From a virus: a DNA stretch of 64,000 nt. The notes under the pieces were generated by a model. It saw only the letters and a list, made by a program, of their open reading frames with translations, did not search any database and was not told where the DNA came from. The first letter of the stretch is position 1, and the number at the start of each line of letters is the position of its first letter. The stretch spans positions 1 through 64,000 of IMG/VR virus record IMGVR_UViG_3300044734_000006; one strand, written 5' to 3'. Position numbers and translations under genes: made by a program. Positions 45,258 through 53,426 of the stretch are shown here, one piece after another.

Positions 45258-45538
45258 TGGATGTGTCGATGTCGTGCAGCGGAGTAGGCGCCATGCAAGT
45301 GGCGGACATTCACGCCGAGATGGTCAGTCGTTATGCGCGGGCTCGACGTCAATACCGCGAGCCGCGTATCGCCGAGGCGTGCGCCCTGGTCGGTCTGTCC
45401 GAGCGCGAGTACTGCGAACGCTACGTGGCACAGATGGGAGTTATCTACATGACGTGTAGCGCCACCAACCCTGTGACCGTGTGTGATGCCTTCGCCCATG
45501 CCGGTGTGTTGCTTGCACAGGAGAGCGGTGATGGATAG
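45257..45538 (+). CDS. Unknown protein (93 aa), paralogue of 38603-38902
   Basis: ATG at 45257 overlaps the portal stop. 'AEMVSRYARARRQYREPRIA' and 'GLSEREYCERYVAQMGVIYM' repeat the upstream paralogue. Function unknown. Confidence 0.6.
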   Translation: MDVSMSCSGVGAMQVADIHAEMVSRYARARRQYREPRIAEACALVGLSEREYCERYVAQMGVIYMTCSATNPVTVCDAFAHAGVLLAQESGDG

Positions 45539-45755
45539 CGGCATGGACGTAGAGACCACGGGAGGATATCGCGTCCCGCTGGACAACTGGAACGACCTTG
45601 CCAACTACCTCGCCATGCAGCGGGTCAAACTGACCGCCTCGTTCGTCACGAAACTGACGATACTGCGGTCACAGGAACCAGAATACCGAACGTTTAGGGA
45701 AGAGCAGGGTCGAGCCTGGAGGTGGATACACGAGACCACGGAACAACACCCGTGA
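45531..45755 (+). CDS. Unknown protein (74 aa)
   Basis: MDSGMDVETTGGYRVPLDNW...; helices 'DLANYLAMQRVKLTASFVTK' and 'REEQGRAWRWIHETTEQ'. Overlaps both neighbours. Confidence 0.55.
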   Translation: MDSGMDVETTGGYRVPLDNWNDLANYLAMQRVKLTASFVTKLTILRSQEPEYRTFREEQGRAWRWIHETTEQHP

Positions 45756-45859
45756 CCGTCGAGGTCTGGATTGCCTCCGCTGTCGCCATCGCCGAGGCAT
45801 GCGCGGGCGTGGCTATCTGCGTGATGTGGCATGTCGATGCGAGGACCCATGGGCACTGA
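45752..45859 (+). CDS. Membrane microprotein (35 aa)
   Basis: GTGA overlap. One helix, 'VWIASAVAIAEACAGVAICV', followed by a short polar end. Confidence 0.45.
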   Translation: MTVEVWIASAVAIAEACAGVAICVMWHVDARTHGH

Positions 45860-46106
45860 CCACGGAGCGCACGAGATGACCGACGCTGAGCATCGCGCTT
45901 GGCACTATGCCTTGCGGGTTGTTGGTGACCGACCCGACTTTGAGGCCATCGGTAATCCTCCCATCCGTAATACCTACCCGCTGTCGACAGTGCGCGAGAT
46001 GTTGCGCCGAGCCTACGTCGCAGGCTGGGTTGCTGCCACAGAACCACCTCCACCACCGCATGATCTCCGCAACCCGTGTGAATCGCTGGGACGACATGGG
46101 CACTGA
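45849..46106 (+). CDS. Unknown protein (85 aa)
   Basis: MGTDHGAHEMTDAEHRAWHY...; ends with a Pro stretch and DLRNPCESLGRHGH. Overlaps the previous stop. Confidence 0.55.
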   Translation: MGTDHGAHEMTDAEHRAWHYALRVVGDRPDFEAIGNPPIRNTYPLSTVREMLRRAYVAGWVAATEPPPPPHDLRNPCESLGRHGH

Positions 46107-46118
46107 GGCGTCGCGCTA

Positions 46119-46472
46119 GTGTCTGGCGACCATCTGGCAGACCGCCTTGTCGCGCTGATCGGCTCGTGGCCGTTCCTGCTCGCTCAGGCTGTGGTGCTCA
46201 TCCTATGGGTGGCCGTCAACGCGAGCGGGTATGCCCACCGTTGGGACAATCCGCCGTTCGTACTGCTGAACCTGTGTCTCAGTGTGGAGGCCGCCTTTGC
46301 TGCTCCGCTCATCCTTGTCGCTGAGAGACGGTCCACGCAGGCGTTGCAAATCAAGCTGGACGAACTCATCCGGTCCATCCCGAGTGCGCGGGATGAGATC
46401 ATCGCTGCGGAGAAGTTGCCAGCCGAGGAGATTGACCGGCTGAGCGAGGAGTGCCAGAACAGTGATGTCTGA
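46119..46472 (+). CDS. DUF1003 / low-affinity iron permease-like membrane protein (117 aa)
   Basis: GTG at 46119. Two transmembrane helices, 'SWPFLLAQAVVLILWVAVNA' and 'FVLLNLCLSVEAAFAAPLIL', then 'RRSTQALQIKLDELIRSIPS', the hallmark end of the low-affinity iron permease/DUF1003 group ('..A.Q.KLDELIRA'). Role in phage infection unknown; might affect envelope or ion balance. Confidence 0.72.
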   Translation: MSGDHLADRLVALIGSWPFLLAQAVVLILWVAVNASGYAHRWDNPPFVLLNLCLSVEAAFAAPLILVAERRSTQALQIKLDELIRSIPSARDEIIAAEKLPAEEIDRLSEECQNSDV

Positions 46473-47703
46473 CCGTATCGAGCTCGCACACCCAAGCGAC
46501 ACCCGTCAGGCTGCACTCGACGCCCTGCCCGTACATGGGTCGCTGCGCAAAACAGCCGCAGCGCTGTCCGGGCCAGACAGAAAGGGTCCGAGTAAAAGCT
46601 CAGTGCACCGATGGAAGCAACGCGCATCGGCAACCACAGACACTCCTGCACCACCTGATGCGTCCGATCTCCCAGAGCCCGACACCACGCAGAGCGCTGC
46701 GGACGATCCCGTCGTGCAGGCCGAGTCCGAGTACATCGACCCGGCTGGCGCCGCACCGGAGCCCGGCCCAACCTTCGCTGACCGTCTGACCGACCCGACC
46801 TTCCTCCGCGCCCTGCACCGCTACCTCGACCTTTGTGCCACGGGGACGCGACCGGATATTGCATGGGAAGGTGCGAAGGTGATCGACCCGTTCTTCTCGC
46901 TCTCCGATAGCGAGGATGCTGACCTACGTGCAGCGGTGGAGCGGTTCACGGGGGCAGAGACAGAGCGCGCCATCTTCGCGCTGTCCGAGCCGCTGTTCGT
47001 CTCTCAGACCGCCTCCGCGTTTCACTTCGACAGTGCCTCCACCAACGATCTCCTCGACGCGCTCACGGCTGTGCGCACCGACGGCTACATGGCGGGGATC
47101 AACGCTGGCCTCACCGCGCACGGACGTGATCCGCTCACCGACATCACCGATCCTGCCACATTGCGCCAGCTCCAGTTGGATACGGCGGACATGGTGAACT
47201 CGGCGGTGAAGAGTTGGAACTCCGACGCGTCGGCAGCGACATGGCGCGCTTGGGGTGCGGTGAAGGATGACCCTTCGCTTACCTCTGACGCCGACCGGCG
47301 AGCCGCCCTGACTGGCGCGATGTCTGACTGGCGCGACGGACGCTCTGCATCGAAGGCAGATCAGTGGTCTGGCGACAACGCTGCAAGCGGCATGTATGAT
47401 GCTGCCAGCCAGTTTCAGCAGGAGAACAAGACCGGCACGCAGGCATGGGTTGAACCGCAAGACGCCAGTTGCGATGTTTGCCAGGAAATGGTTGACATGA
47501 GCAGCGAGCAAGATCCTGCCGACGCCGACACTATGCTGGCATTAGATCTTCCAGCGCACTCGCATTGCCCGCATTATCTAGTAGTGGTCCAGGCGGACGT
47601 TCCCGCCGATCAACCGCTGTGGGGCAGCGATCTTGGCCCGACCGGCAGCGGTGGGGACGCAGCGCCAGCCGATGCATCTAGCGCCGACGAGGCGGCAGCG
47701 TAA
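46465..47703 (+). CDS. Minor head / head-morphogenesis protein, Mu gpF-like (412 aa)
   Basis: N-terminal 'VHGSLRKTAAALSGPDRKGP' is HTH-like. The C-terminal part has the SPP1 gp7/Mu F signature: a zinc-like 'EPQDASCDVCQEMVDMSSEQ' followed by 'LALDLPAHSHCPHYLVVV' (C..C...H.HCPH). Location after the portal gene agrees. Predicted to sit near the portal and take part in head assembly or DNA ejection. Confidence is moderate because the central 200 residues are not recognised. Confidence 0.68.
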   Translation: MSDRIELAHPSDTRQAALDALPVHGSLRKTAAALSGPDRKGPSKSSVHRWKQRASATTDTPAPPDASDLPEPDTTQSAADDPVVQAESEYIDPAGAAPEPGPTFADRLTDPTFLRALHRYLDLCATGTRPDIAWEGAKVIDPFFSLSDSEDADLRAAVERFTGAETERAIFALSEPLFVSQTASAFHFDSASTNDLLDALTAVRTDGYMAGINAGLTAHGRDPLTDITDPATLRQLQLDTADMVNSAVKSWNSDASAATWRAWGAVKDDPSLTSDADRRAALTGAMSDWRDGRSASKADQWSGDNAASGMYDAASQFQQENKTGTQAWVEPQDASCDVCQEMVDMSSEQDPADADTMLALDLPAHSHCPHYLVVVQADVPADQPLWGSDLGPTGSGGDAAPADASSADEAAA

Positions 47704-47706
47704 AAT
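47701..47706 (+). promoter_or_regulatory. Leaderless promoter (TAAAAT)
   Basis: TAAAAT (its first three bases are the stop of the previous gene), 7 nt, ATG at 47714. Confidence 0.45.
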
Positions 47707-47713
47707 GGGTCGG

Positions 47714-47977
47714 ATGAGTGACGAGAGCGCCACGGCCATCACGGGCATCATCTCGTGCGTCGATATCACGGACGCAGAGTGTCCAGAGTGCTGTGTGAGT
47801 TGTCACTATGAGTGGGATTACGGCTACGGCGAGGGGATGGGGCCGACCGCCAAGGCGTACGACCTGAACGACAAGTTCTCGCTGTGCTGCACGGTGGCGA
47901 CTTGGGTTGACGCGCTGCCAGAGGAGCGGATCAGGGCCATGGTACGCGCCTTGCTGGGATCGACCTTGCCGCCGTGA
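47714..47977 (+). CDS. Cys-rich unknown protein (87 aa)
   Basis: 'CVDITDAECPECCVSCHYEW' is a dense Cys cluster, then Gly/Tyr-rich 'DYGYGEGMGPTAKAY'. ATG 47714 chosen by promoter spacing. Confidence 0.55.
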   Translation: MSDESATAITGIISCVDITDAECPECCVSCHYEWDYGYGEGMGPTAKAYDLNDKFSLCCTVATWVDALPEERIRAMVRALLGSTLPP

Positions 47978-48387
47978 CCGGCCACCGCGACACACTGCAC
48001 ATCAGCGGGTACCATCTCGCCATCAGTATCGACCGACACTATCGGAGGATCATCGTGTCCACTCTGCTCTCCACAGTTGCCCCAGGAAATACCGCGAGCT
48101 TCCATGCCACCGCATATCTCGACATCGCCCAAACTCAGATCGACCCACGCGCCACCATCTCGTGGAAGATCGACAACGAGGCAGCAGCCACGGTAGTGGA
48201 CCATGGATCGACCGGAGGTGTCGGCTCCTGCACTGCGACGAGCGTGGCGGAAGGTGCTGCCGTCCTCACGGCGGTCGCCACGGACGCGGACGGACATTCC
48301 GTGGACAGCCTGACATGGCCGATCGCGGTAGCTGTGCCGGTGCCCGACGCGGTGGCGGTGGTCATCACGCAGGATCCGGCGGTCTGA
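47974..48387 (+). CDS. Ig-like (Big2-type) domain protein (137 aa)
   Basis: 'GNTASFHATAYLDIAQTQID' then 'ATISWKIDNEAAATVVDHGS' and 'GAAVLTAVATDADGHSV' have the W and alternating-strand pattern of bacterial Ig-like domains. Such domains decorate phage capsids and tails and bind cell-surface sugars. Confidence 0.6.
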   Translation: MTGHRDTLHISGYHLAISIDRHYRRIIVSTLLSTVAPGNTASFHATAYLDIAQTQIDPRATISWKIDNEAAATVVDHGSTGGVGSCTATSVAEGAAVLTAVATDADGHSVDSLTWPIAVAVPVPDAVAVVITQDPAV

Positions 48388-48620
48388 TGCATAGTGTCGC
48401 CAAGGACCGTATCGCCCTGAAGGTCTGCGCGATCGGCGCGTCACTGGGGGTAGTCGGTGGGGTAGCCACAACCATCCTTGGCATCCCGTGGTGTAATGGC
48501 GGCTCGGTCATCGGCGGCTTCATCGCTGGCGTCAGCTTGGGGCTGCTCAGCAGCCTCTTCTGGTGGCACACGGCGAACGATTACCGAGACATGTACGAAA
48601 AGGCTCGATCGCGGCGATAG
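48387..48620 (+). CDS. Two-helix membrane protein (77 aa)
   Basis: Helices 'ALKVCAIGASLGVVGGVATT' and 'VIGGFIAGVSLGLLSSLFWW' with a charged tail. Holin-like size and topology, but no endolysin is adjacent. Confidence 0.6.
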   Translation: MHSVAKDRIALKVCAIGASLGVVGGVATTILGIPWCNGGSVIGGFIAGVSLGLLSSLFWWHTANDYRDMYEKARSRR

Positions 48621-48621
48621 G

Positions 48622-49704
48622 GTGCGCGTCCGCTACTACCCCGCCTCCCGCTATGACGGCTGTGCGATGTACCGGCTCGTCTTCCCTGCGAACGTCCTTG
48701 CTGCGCAGGGGATGGACGTGGCTGAGGGCAGGCGGGAGGACATACAGGCCGTGTGGCGCCAGACGTCGGACGGGCCGCGGGTGGCATGGGCCGAGCCGCT
48801 CGACTGCGACGTGGCGGTCTTCCAGCGGGTGTGCAGGCGTGACATCGTGGACTGCATCCCGTCCTGGCAGCGGCAGGGCACGGCGGTGGTGATGGACGTG
48901 GACGATCTACTCTCGGCGGTCGACCCGGGGAACCCGGCGTTCGCGGCCTACCACCCGTCCAACCCTGCGGAGAACTGGCATCACCTCGAGCGGGCGTGCA
49001 GGATGGCCGACATGGTCACGGTGAGCACCCCGGCGCTGGCTGAGCGGTACGGGCGGCATGGGCGGTTCAGGGTACTGCGCAACTGCGTGCCAGAGTGGTA
49101 TCTTGGCGCGGATGGGGCATGCTCGATGGACGGAGGGTCGCAACCTCAAGTCGTCGCGGCCTCTGCCCCAGTCTTAGGCTGGGCTGGCAGGGTCGAAGTC
49201 CACGCTGCGGACCTCGCCGTGGTTGGGACGGCCGTCGCTCAGGCCATGCGTCAGACCGGTGCAACCTTCCGCGCGGTGGGGGATGAGGCCACCCTGACGG
49301 CGCTCGGGGTAGAGGGCGAGGTGGTGCCGTTCATGCCGTTCGCGGAGTACCCTGTGGAGGTGGCACGGTTGGACGTGGGGATCGCACCGCTGGCGTATAC
49401 GGCGTTCAACCGCGGGAAGTCTGCCCTCAAGCCGCTCGAGATGGCCGCGCTGGGGGTGGCGTTCGTCGCCTCGCCGCTGCCCGAGTACGCACGCCTTGCG
49501 GAGCTTGGTGCCGGCTACCTCGCATCCCGCCCACGCCACTGGCTGGCTGGCCTGCGTCGCCTGCTGACCGATGCGGAGTACCGTGCAGAGCGGGCAGGAC
49601 GGGGGCGCGAGGTGGCCGCTGGGCTCACGTATGAGGGCCACGCTGAAAATTGGGCGACAGCATGGGGCGAGGCGCTCAGGGTGCGGCGGGAGAATGCGGC
49701 GTGA
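48622..49704 (+). CDS. Glycosyltransferase, GT-B fold (GT4-like, 360 aa)
   Basis: GTG at 48622. 'VRYYPASRYDGCAMYRLVFP' starts the N-terminal Rossmann domain; 'AVVMDVDDLLSAVDPGNPAF', 'MADMVTVSTPALAERYGR' and 'LRNCVPEWYL' are typical of family 4. The donor domain has 'PVLGWAGRVEVHAADLAVV' and 'DVGIAPLAYTAFNRGKSALK' with 'PLEMAALGVAFVASPLPEY'. It transfers a sugar from a nucleotide donor. Part of a four-gene sugar cassette; targets could be capsid proteins, DNA or the host surface. Confidence 0.85.
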   Translation: MRVRYYPASRYDGCAMYRLVFPANVLAAQGMDVAEGRREDIQAVWRQTSDGPRVAWAEPLDCDVAVFQRVCRRDIVDCIPSWQRQGTAVVMDVDDLLSAVDPGNPAFAAYHPSNPAENWHHLERACRMADMVTVSTPALAERYGRHGRFRVLRNCVPEWYLGADGACSMDGGSQPQVVAASAPVLGWAGRVEVHAADLAVVGTAVAQAMRQTGATFRAVGDEATLTALGVEGEVVPFMPFAEYPVEVARLDVGIAPLAYTAFNRGKSALKPLEMAALGVAFVASPLPEYARLAELGAGYLASRPRHWLAGLRRLLTDAEYRAERAGRGREVAAGLTYEGHAENWATAWGEALRVRRENAA

Positions 49705-49838
49705 GGCGATTTCTAAGGGCTATTCAGCACGGCGCCTGGTACGTCCGCTGGGTGCTCGCTGGTCGTCCGCCTGTGCATATCGACGCCTCACTTACCGCCA
49801 TCAGCGTGCCCTATCACGAAGACGACCACGCGCCGTGA
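49701..49838 (+). CDS. Small basic protein (45 aa)
   Basis: GTGA overlaps at both ends: 'RRFLRAIQHGAWYVRWVLAG' then an acidic tail. Unknown. Confidence 0.45.
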   Translation: MRRFLRAIQHGAWYVRWVLAGRPPVHIDASLTAISVPYHEDDHAP

Positions 49839-50524
49839 TCGCTGTTTGCTCCACCCTCACGCACTTCGCCATGGGTCACCCGGACATCTGGGGAGCGTGG
49901 CTGTATAACGCTGAGGCGATGCAGGCTAGTCACCCTGACGTGCGGTTCTTCTGCGCCATCGAGACGGACGCACGCGGGCTGGAGCCGTTCGCGTCGCTGA
50001 TGTCGCGCCTAGATGATGTATGCGGTGAGTGGTGGACGTACCACCTTGACGACGGGCGTAGCGTGGTGACTACTGAGAACCGCGGTCGCCATCTGGTATG
50101 CGGCCAGAACCTCGCCACCGACTACGCCACGTCCATCGGAGCGACGCACCTCCTGTTCCTCGCTGCAGACTGTGAGCCACCACCTGACGCCATCCCCAAG
50201 CTGCTGGAGGTGAACTGGCCCATTGTCGGTGGTCACGTGCCGGGGTACTGCCTGGACGGCCCCGTGGTGCCCGGGTATGCCTTCCCGGTGAAGCGCCACA
50301 TGGCGACCGCGGCGTTCGTCATGCTGCAACGGTCTATCTTTCGTTCAATCCGCTGGCGCTGGGACATCGACCTTGGGCTCACGGATGACCCCTGCCTCTA
50401 TTGGGATGCCAAGCGGCTATACGGAGTGGACACCTACGTCCGTCACGATGTCGTGGGGCGACACTACCCCGAGGCGCTATGTGGCATCGAGGAGCGCGGG
50501 TACGACCTGAGCGTGGCGCAGTGA
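49835..50524 (+). CDS. Glycosyltransferase, GT-A fold (GT2-like, 229 aa)
   Basis: GTG at 49835. 'NLATDYATSIGATHLLFLAA' followed by DCEPPPD is the nucleotide-sugar DxD-like site, then 'VNWPIVGGHVPGYCLDGP' and 'DDPCLYWDAKRLYGVDTY' with 'HDVVGRHYP'. It resembles family 2 enzymes in phages. Coupled to both neighbours. Confidence 0.75.
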   Translation: MIAVCSTLTHFAMGHPDIWGAWLYNAEAMQASHPDVRFFCAIETDARGLEPFASLMSRLDDVCGEWWTYHLDDGRSVVTTENRGRHLVCGQNLATDYATSIGATHLLFLAADCEPPPDAIPKLLEVNWPIVGGHVPGYCLDGPVVPGYAFPVKRHMATAAFVMLQRSIFRSIRWRWDIDLGLTDDPCLYWDAKRLYGVDTYVRHDVVGRHYPEALCGIEERGYDLSVAQ

Positions 50525-50619
50525 GACGCATCGACGCACTGGTGGGAGCGTGGTTCTGGACACTGACCGTCATCACCGCGGCTGGCGTCGCGCTGGTGGT
50601 CTGGGCACTGCTCCAGTGA
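50521..50619 (+). CDS. Membrane microprotein (32 aa)
   Basis: GTGA overlap; 'FWTLTVITAAGVALVVWALL' is a single helix. Confidence 0.45.
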   Translation: MRRIDALVGAWFWTLTVITAAGVALVVWALLQ

Positions 50620-50638
50620 TACTGTTCACTGCTGCGTT

Positions 50639-51151
50639 GTGAGACTCAACGTTGGGTGCGGGGAGTGGCGAGCCGAGGGCTGGCTGAACATCGACGTGGT
50701 GCAGAACGAGCATGTCGCCTCTGACCTCGTAGCGTCGGTCACGGATCTGCCGGCGCACGTCTCCGGTCTCACCGCGGTGTATTGCGGCCATGTCCTCGAA
50801 CACATCCCGCATGACGCCGTCGTCCCTGCCCTGCGTGTGCTGAGGGAGCGGATGGTGCCGGGGGCGCCCATCATGTGCGTCGGGCCGGACGTCCTCCGCG
50901 CTGAGGCCATGTTCCGCGCGGGAGAGATCGACGAGACGACGTGCCGCTCCTGCCATGCGGAGACCCGACCGCCGCGATGGGCTGGCGACGCTCATCACTG
51001 GGACTGCCACGAAGCGGAACTCGTCACGCTGCTCACGGAGGCAGGATTTGCCGACGTACATGCGGTGGACGTTGGTGGGCGGTACCTGCTCACCGAGTGG
51101 CCGCTGGTATCGGGTGTCGGCTGGCAGTGTGCCGTGGAGGGCTCGCGGTGA
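50639..51151 (+). CDS. Class I SAM-dependent methyltransferase (170 aa)
   Basis: GTG at 50639. 'MRLNVGCGEWRAEGWLNIDV' is motif I of the class I fold (LNVGCG); 'SVTDLPAHVSGLTAVYCGHV' with 'LEHIPHDAVVPALRVLRERM' follow. Probably modifies a sugar, given its neighbours. Confidence 0.82.
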   Translation: MRLNVGCGEWRAEGWLNIDVVQNEHVASDLVASVTDLPAHVSGLTAVYCGHVLEHIPHDAVVPALRVLRERMVPGAPIMCVGPDVLRAEAMFRAGEIDETTCRSCHAETRPPRWAGDAHHWDCHEAELVTLLTEAGFADVHAVDVGGRYLLTEWPLVSGVGWQCAVEGSR

Positions 51152-52062
51152 AGCGCGCGCTGGTCACCGGAGCGGCCGGGTTTATCGGCAGACACTTCGC
51201 TGAGCGGCTTATGGAGGACGGGTGGCTGGTTGATCGGGTTGATCCGATGTTCACCTGCGGTGCCGAGGGCCGTGACTGTCGCGATTGGTTCCCGTGCCAT
51301 GGCGGTGCTGGACTTGACCACTTCGATCTTGCTGTCCACTGCGCTGCCCAGATTGGTGGCCGCGTGATGATCGACGGTAGCCCTCTGTTCTTGGCGACCA
51401 ACCTTGAACTCGACGCGGCGTTCGCATTGTGGTGCCAGCGGACCCGACCCGAGCACGTCGTGTACTTCTCTAGCAGCGCCGCGTACCCGGTCGACCTGCA
51501 AGACCCGAGACAGATGGGCCTCAGTCACTACGCACTACGTGAGACGGACATCGACCTCGACGCCATCCGCCAGCCTGACGCCATCTACGGACTCACCAAG
51601 CTGGTCGGCGAGACGCTGATGCGCCACCTCGAGCGGGCCGGGGTGCGCACCCACGTGTTCCGGCCGTTCAGCGGGTACGGGCCTCCCGGTGACCAGTCGT
51701 GCGACTACCCCTTCCCCTCACTCATCAGCAGGGCGTTGCATCGCGAGGATCCGTTCGTGGTCTGGGGCGACGGTCAGCAGGTGCGCGACTGGGTAGCGGT
51801 GGAGGACATCGTCGGGGCGGTCATGGCGACGGTTGACCAGGACGTCCGAGGCCCGCTCAATGTCGGCTCAGGCGTGCCGGTCAACTTCGACGAACTCGCC
51901 GCCATGGTCTGCGCCGCCGCCGGCTACAGCCCGACCATCCAGCACCTCACCGATGCCCCCACAGGCGTCCGCTACCGGGTGTGTGATCCGCGTAGGATGC
52001 TGGAGGTCTACCAGCCTAAGGTCATGCTGGAGGAGGGCATCAGGCGGGCGCTGGCGGGGTAG
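51148..52062 (+). CDS. NAD-dependent epimerase/dehydratase (extended SDR, 304 aa)
   Basis: GTG at 51148. Dinucleotide motif 'ALVTGAAGFIGRHFAERL', 'VVYFSSSAAYP' with the catalytic Ser, 'DAIYGLTKLVGETLMR' with YxxxK, then 'VFRPFSGYGPPGDQ' and 'RDWVAVEDIVGAVMATV'. These enzymes make UDP- or dTDP-sugar donors (GalE, RmlB type). It could supply the glycosyltransferases just upstream. Confidence 0.9.
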   Translation: MKRALVTGAAGFIGRHFAERLMEDGWLVDRVDPMFTCGAEGRDCRDWFPCHGGAGLDHFDLAVHCAAQIGGRVMIDGSPLFLATNLELDAAFALWCQRTRPEHVVYFSSSAAYPVDLQDPRQMGLSHYALRETDIDLDAIRQPDAIYGLTKLVGETLMRHLERAGVRTHVFRPFSGYGPPGDQSCDYPFPSLISRALHREDPFVVWGDGQQVRDWVAVEDIVGAVMATVDQDVRGPLNVGSGVPVNFDELAAMVCAAAGYSPTIQHLTDAPTGVRYRVCDPRRMLEVYQPKVMLEEGIRRALAG

Positions 52063-52065
52063 AAT
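52060..52065 (+). promoter_or_regulatory. Leaderless promoter (TAGAAT)
   Basis: TAGAAT overlaps the epimerase stop codon; CGGGCT and GTG at 52072 follow. Shares TAGAATCGGG with 42395. Confidence 0.55.
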
Positions 52066-52071
52066 CGGGCT

Positions 52072-52461
52072 GTGAGGCTACTCATCGCCGGTTCGCGGTA
52101 TTGGGACGACCCCGTGCCCATCCGGCAGGCGTTGGAGCGTGCGCGGCCCACGGTCCTCATCCACGGGGCTGCGAGAGGAGCAGATAGCATCGCGGCACGG
52201 CTAGCCTACGCCATGGGGATCGAGGTGGTGGCGTTCCCCGCAGACTGGAGCATCGGTCGTGCCGCAGGGGTGATCCGCAACCAGCGCATGCTGGACGAGG
52301 GACGACCGGACTGGGCGATCCTGTTCGCAGACTACATCGCCACCTCGTACGGGACACGGGACATGCTCAGGCGGGCAGAGCGGAGCCCCGACGTGAAACG
52401 GATCCATACATGCTCGCACGTAGTCGGGTGGCGAACAGTGCGGGAGGCGGTAGCGGCGTGA
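52072..52461 (+). CDS. SLOG-superfamily (DUF2493/YspA-like) protein (129 aa)
   Basis: 'LLIAGSRYWDDPVPIRQALE' and 'LIHGAARGADSIAARLAYAM' with 'PADWSIGRAAGVIRNQRML' match the cpYpsA-related SLOG group (GSR...HG.A.GAD..A), nucleotide-binding Rossmann proteins common in phages. Role unknown; some SLOG proteins sense NAD-derived signals in anti-phage defence. Confidence 0.85.
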   Translation: MRLLIAGSRYWDDPVPIRQALERARPTVLIHGAARGADSIAARLAYAMGIEVVAFPADWSIGRAAGVIRNQRMLDEGRPDWAILFADYIATSYGTRDMLRRAERSPDVKRIHTCSHVVGWRTVREAVAA

Positions 52462-52802
52462 ATCAGTACGCGCGTCTGGTCGGGGTGAGTATTGGCGGCC
52501 ACCAATGGGAGGTAACGTACGGCGCCAACACTGTGATGCTAGTGGTCGATGGCGTGACCGAGGCAGCCATGCTGGATCCCGAATCGCTGGACCGTGACGC
52601 TGGCTTGACCGCTCTGCGCGTCGAAAACGCCGAACTTCGTGCTGCGCTGGACGCGCTTGTGCCCCACCGCTGCGAGTGGGATATCTATCCTTCGGGGCGT
52701 GCCCGAGTCTGCGCACTCTCGTCCACACAGGCGGTCACTTGTTGGGATGGAGAGGCCGTGTACCGACTGTGCGACGGACATGCGGAGGTCGCCGGCAAGT
52801 GA
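52458..52802 (+). CDS. Unknown protein (114 aa)
   Basis: GTG with GTGA overlap. 'ALRVENAELRAALDALVPHR' is a short coil; Cys in 'HRCEWDIYPSGRARVC'. Unknown. Confidence 0.55.
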   Translation: MNQYARLVGVSIGGHQWEVTYGANTVMLVVDGVTEAAMLDPESLDRDAGLTALRVENAELRAALDALVPHRCEWDIYPSGRARVCALSSTQAVTCWDGEAVYRLCDGHAEVAGK

Positions 52803-53092
52803 AGGCAGGCGCTTGGTCACAGCACCCGGACGGTATCGAACTCATACCGCGACCTGAACCATCGGCTGCGGATATGGGCGGCGACTACCTCATGACGTGG
52901 CGCAACGAGCACATGCATGCTCGGATCTATGAAGCGAGAGTGGCTGGCCGTGTGGGGCAGGTGGTCATCAGCGATGTTGAGATCACGACCGCGCAATATC
53001 CAAACGACGTCTATCTCGAACGCACGAACAGGCTGGTCGCGTCGTTAGCGTCCGCAACCGGAGTCGCCAGTCTGGATACTGGCAGCGGCTAG
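52799..53092 (+). CDS. Unknown protein (97 aa)
   Basis: GTGA overlap. 'AGRVGQVVISDVEITTAQYP' is beta-rich. Its end (ASLDTGSG) is encoded by the dispersed motif at 53062. Last plus gene before the minus accessory block; its stop overlaps the converging gene end. Confidence 0.5.
   Translation: MKAGAWSQHPDGIELIPRPEPSAADMGGDYLMTWRNEHMHARIYEARVAGRVGQVVISDVEITTAQYPNDVYLERTNRLVASLASATGVASLDTGSG
53062..53083 (+). repeat. Dispersed motif (copy c)
   Basis: GTCGCCAGTCTGGATACTGG with arms CCAGT/ACTGG (perfect 5-bp palindrome around CTGGAT). Confidence 0.45.
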
Positions 53093-53316
53093 CGTTGCTG
53101 CTCCTCTCTGATGGCACGCATGACCCTGTCGACCAAGTCCGGCGGCGGCGGTGGTGCAGCGATGCCGGAAAGGAGTCGGTCTACCTCTGCGAGCGAGTCT
53201 GCGAATTCTACGCAGGCAGTGCAGGTAGCGAGGTGGGCACGGACGGCAGGGTGGTCGGTCCAGCCTTCCGCTAAGGCCTGCTGGCACTCGTCGTGGGATA
53301 GGGTTCCGACCGTCAT
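53089..53316 (-). CDS. Anti-sigma factor-like zinc-finger protein (75 aa)
   Basis: 'TDHPAVRAHLATCTACVEFA' with 'DSLAEVDRLLSGIAAPPP' is the Hx(n)HxxxCxxC zinc motif of ZAS-type anti-sigma factors, which hold ECF sigma factors inactive. No transmembrane part is present. It could retarget host sigma factors; no sigma gene is adjacent. The 110 bp upstream (53317-53426) show no gene. Confidence 0.7.
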   Translation of the reverse strand: MTVGTLSHDECQQALAEGWTDHPAVRAHLATCTACVEFADSLAEVDRLLSGIAAPPPPPDLVDRVMRAIREEQQR

Positions 53317-53426
53317 GGCTAGTTCCTCCGTGACGTTGGTCTGTCACCCATATAGACGCTGCGGCGAGGCGAAATGACGGGATGGGCGGCTCAGGGCGAC
53401 TATGCGTCGGTGGACGAGGGCGTGGC

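Noticed and set aside
48387-48620. Holin call for the two-helix membrane protein
   Set aside because: Topology fits, but there is no adjacent endolysin and many other small membrane proteins in this genome have the same layout.
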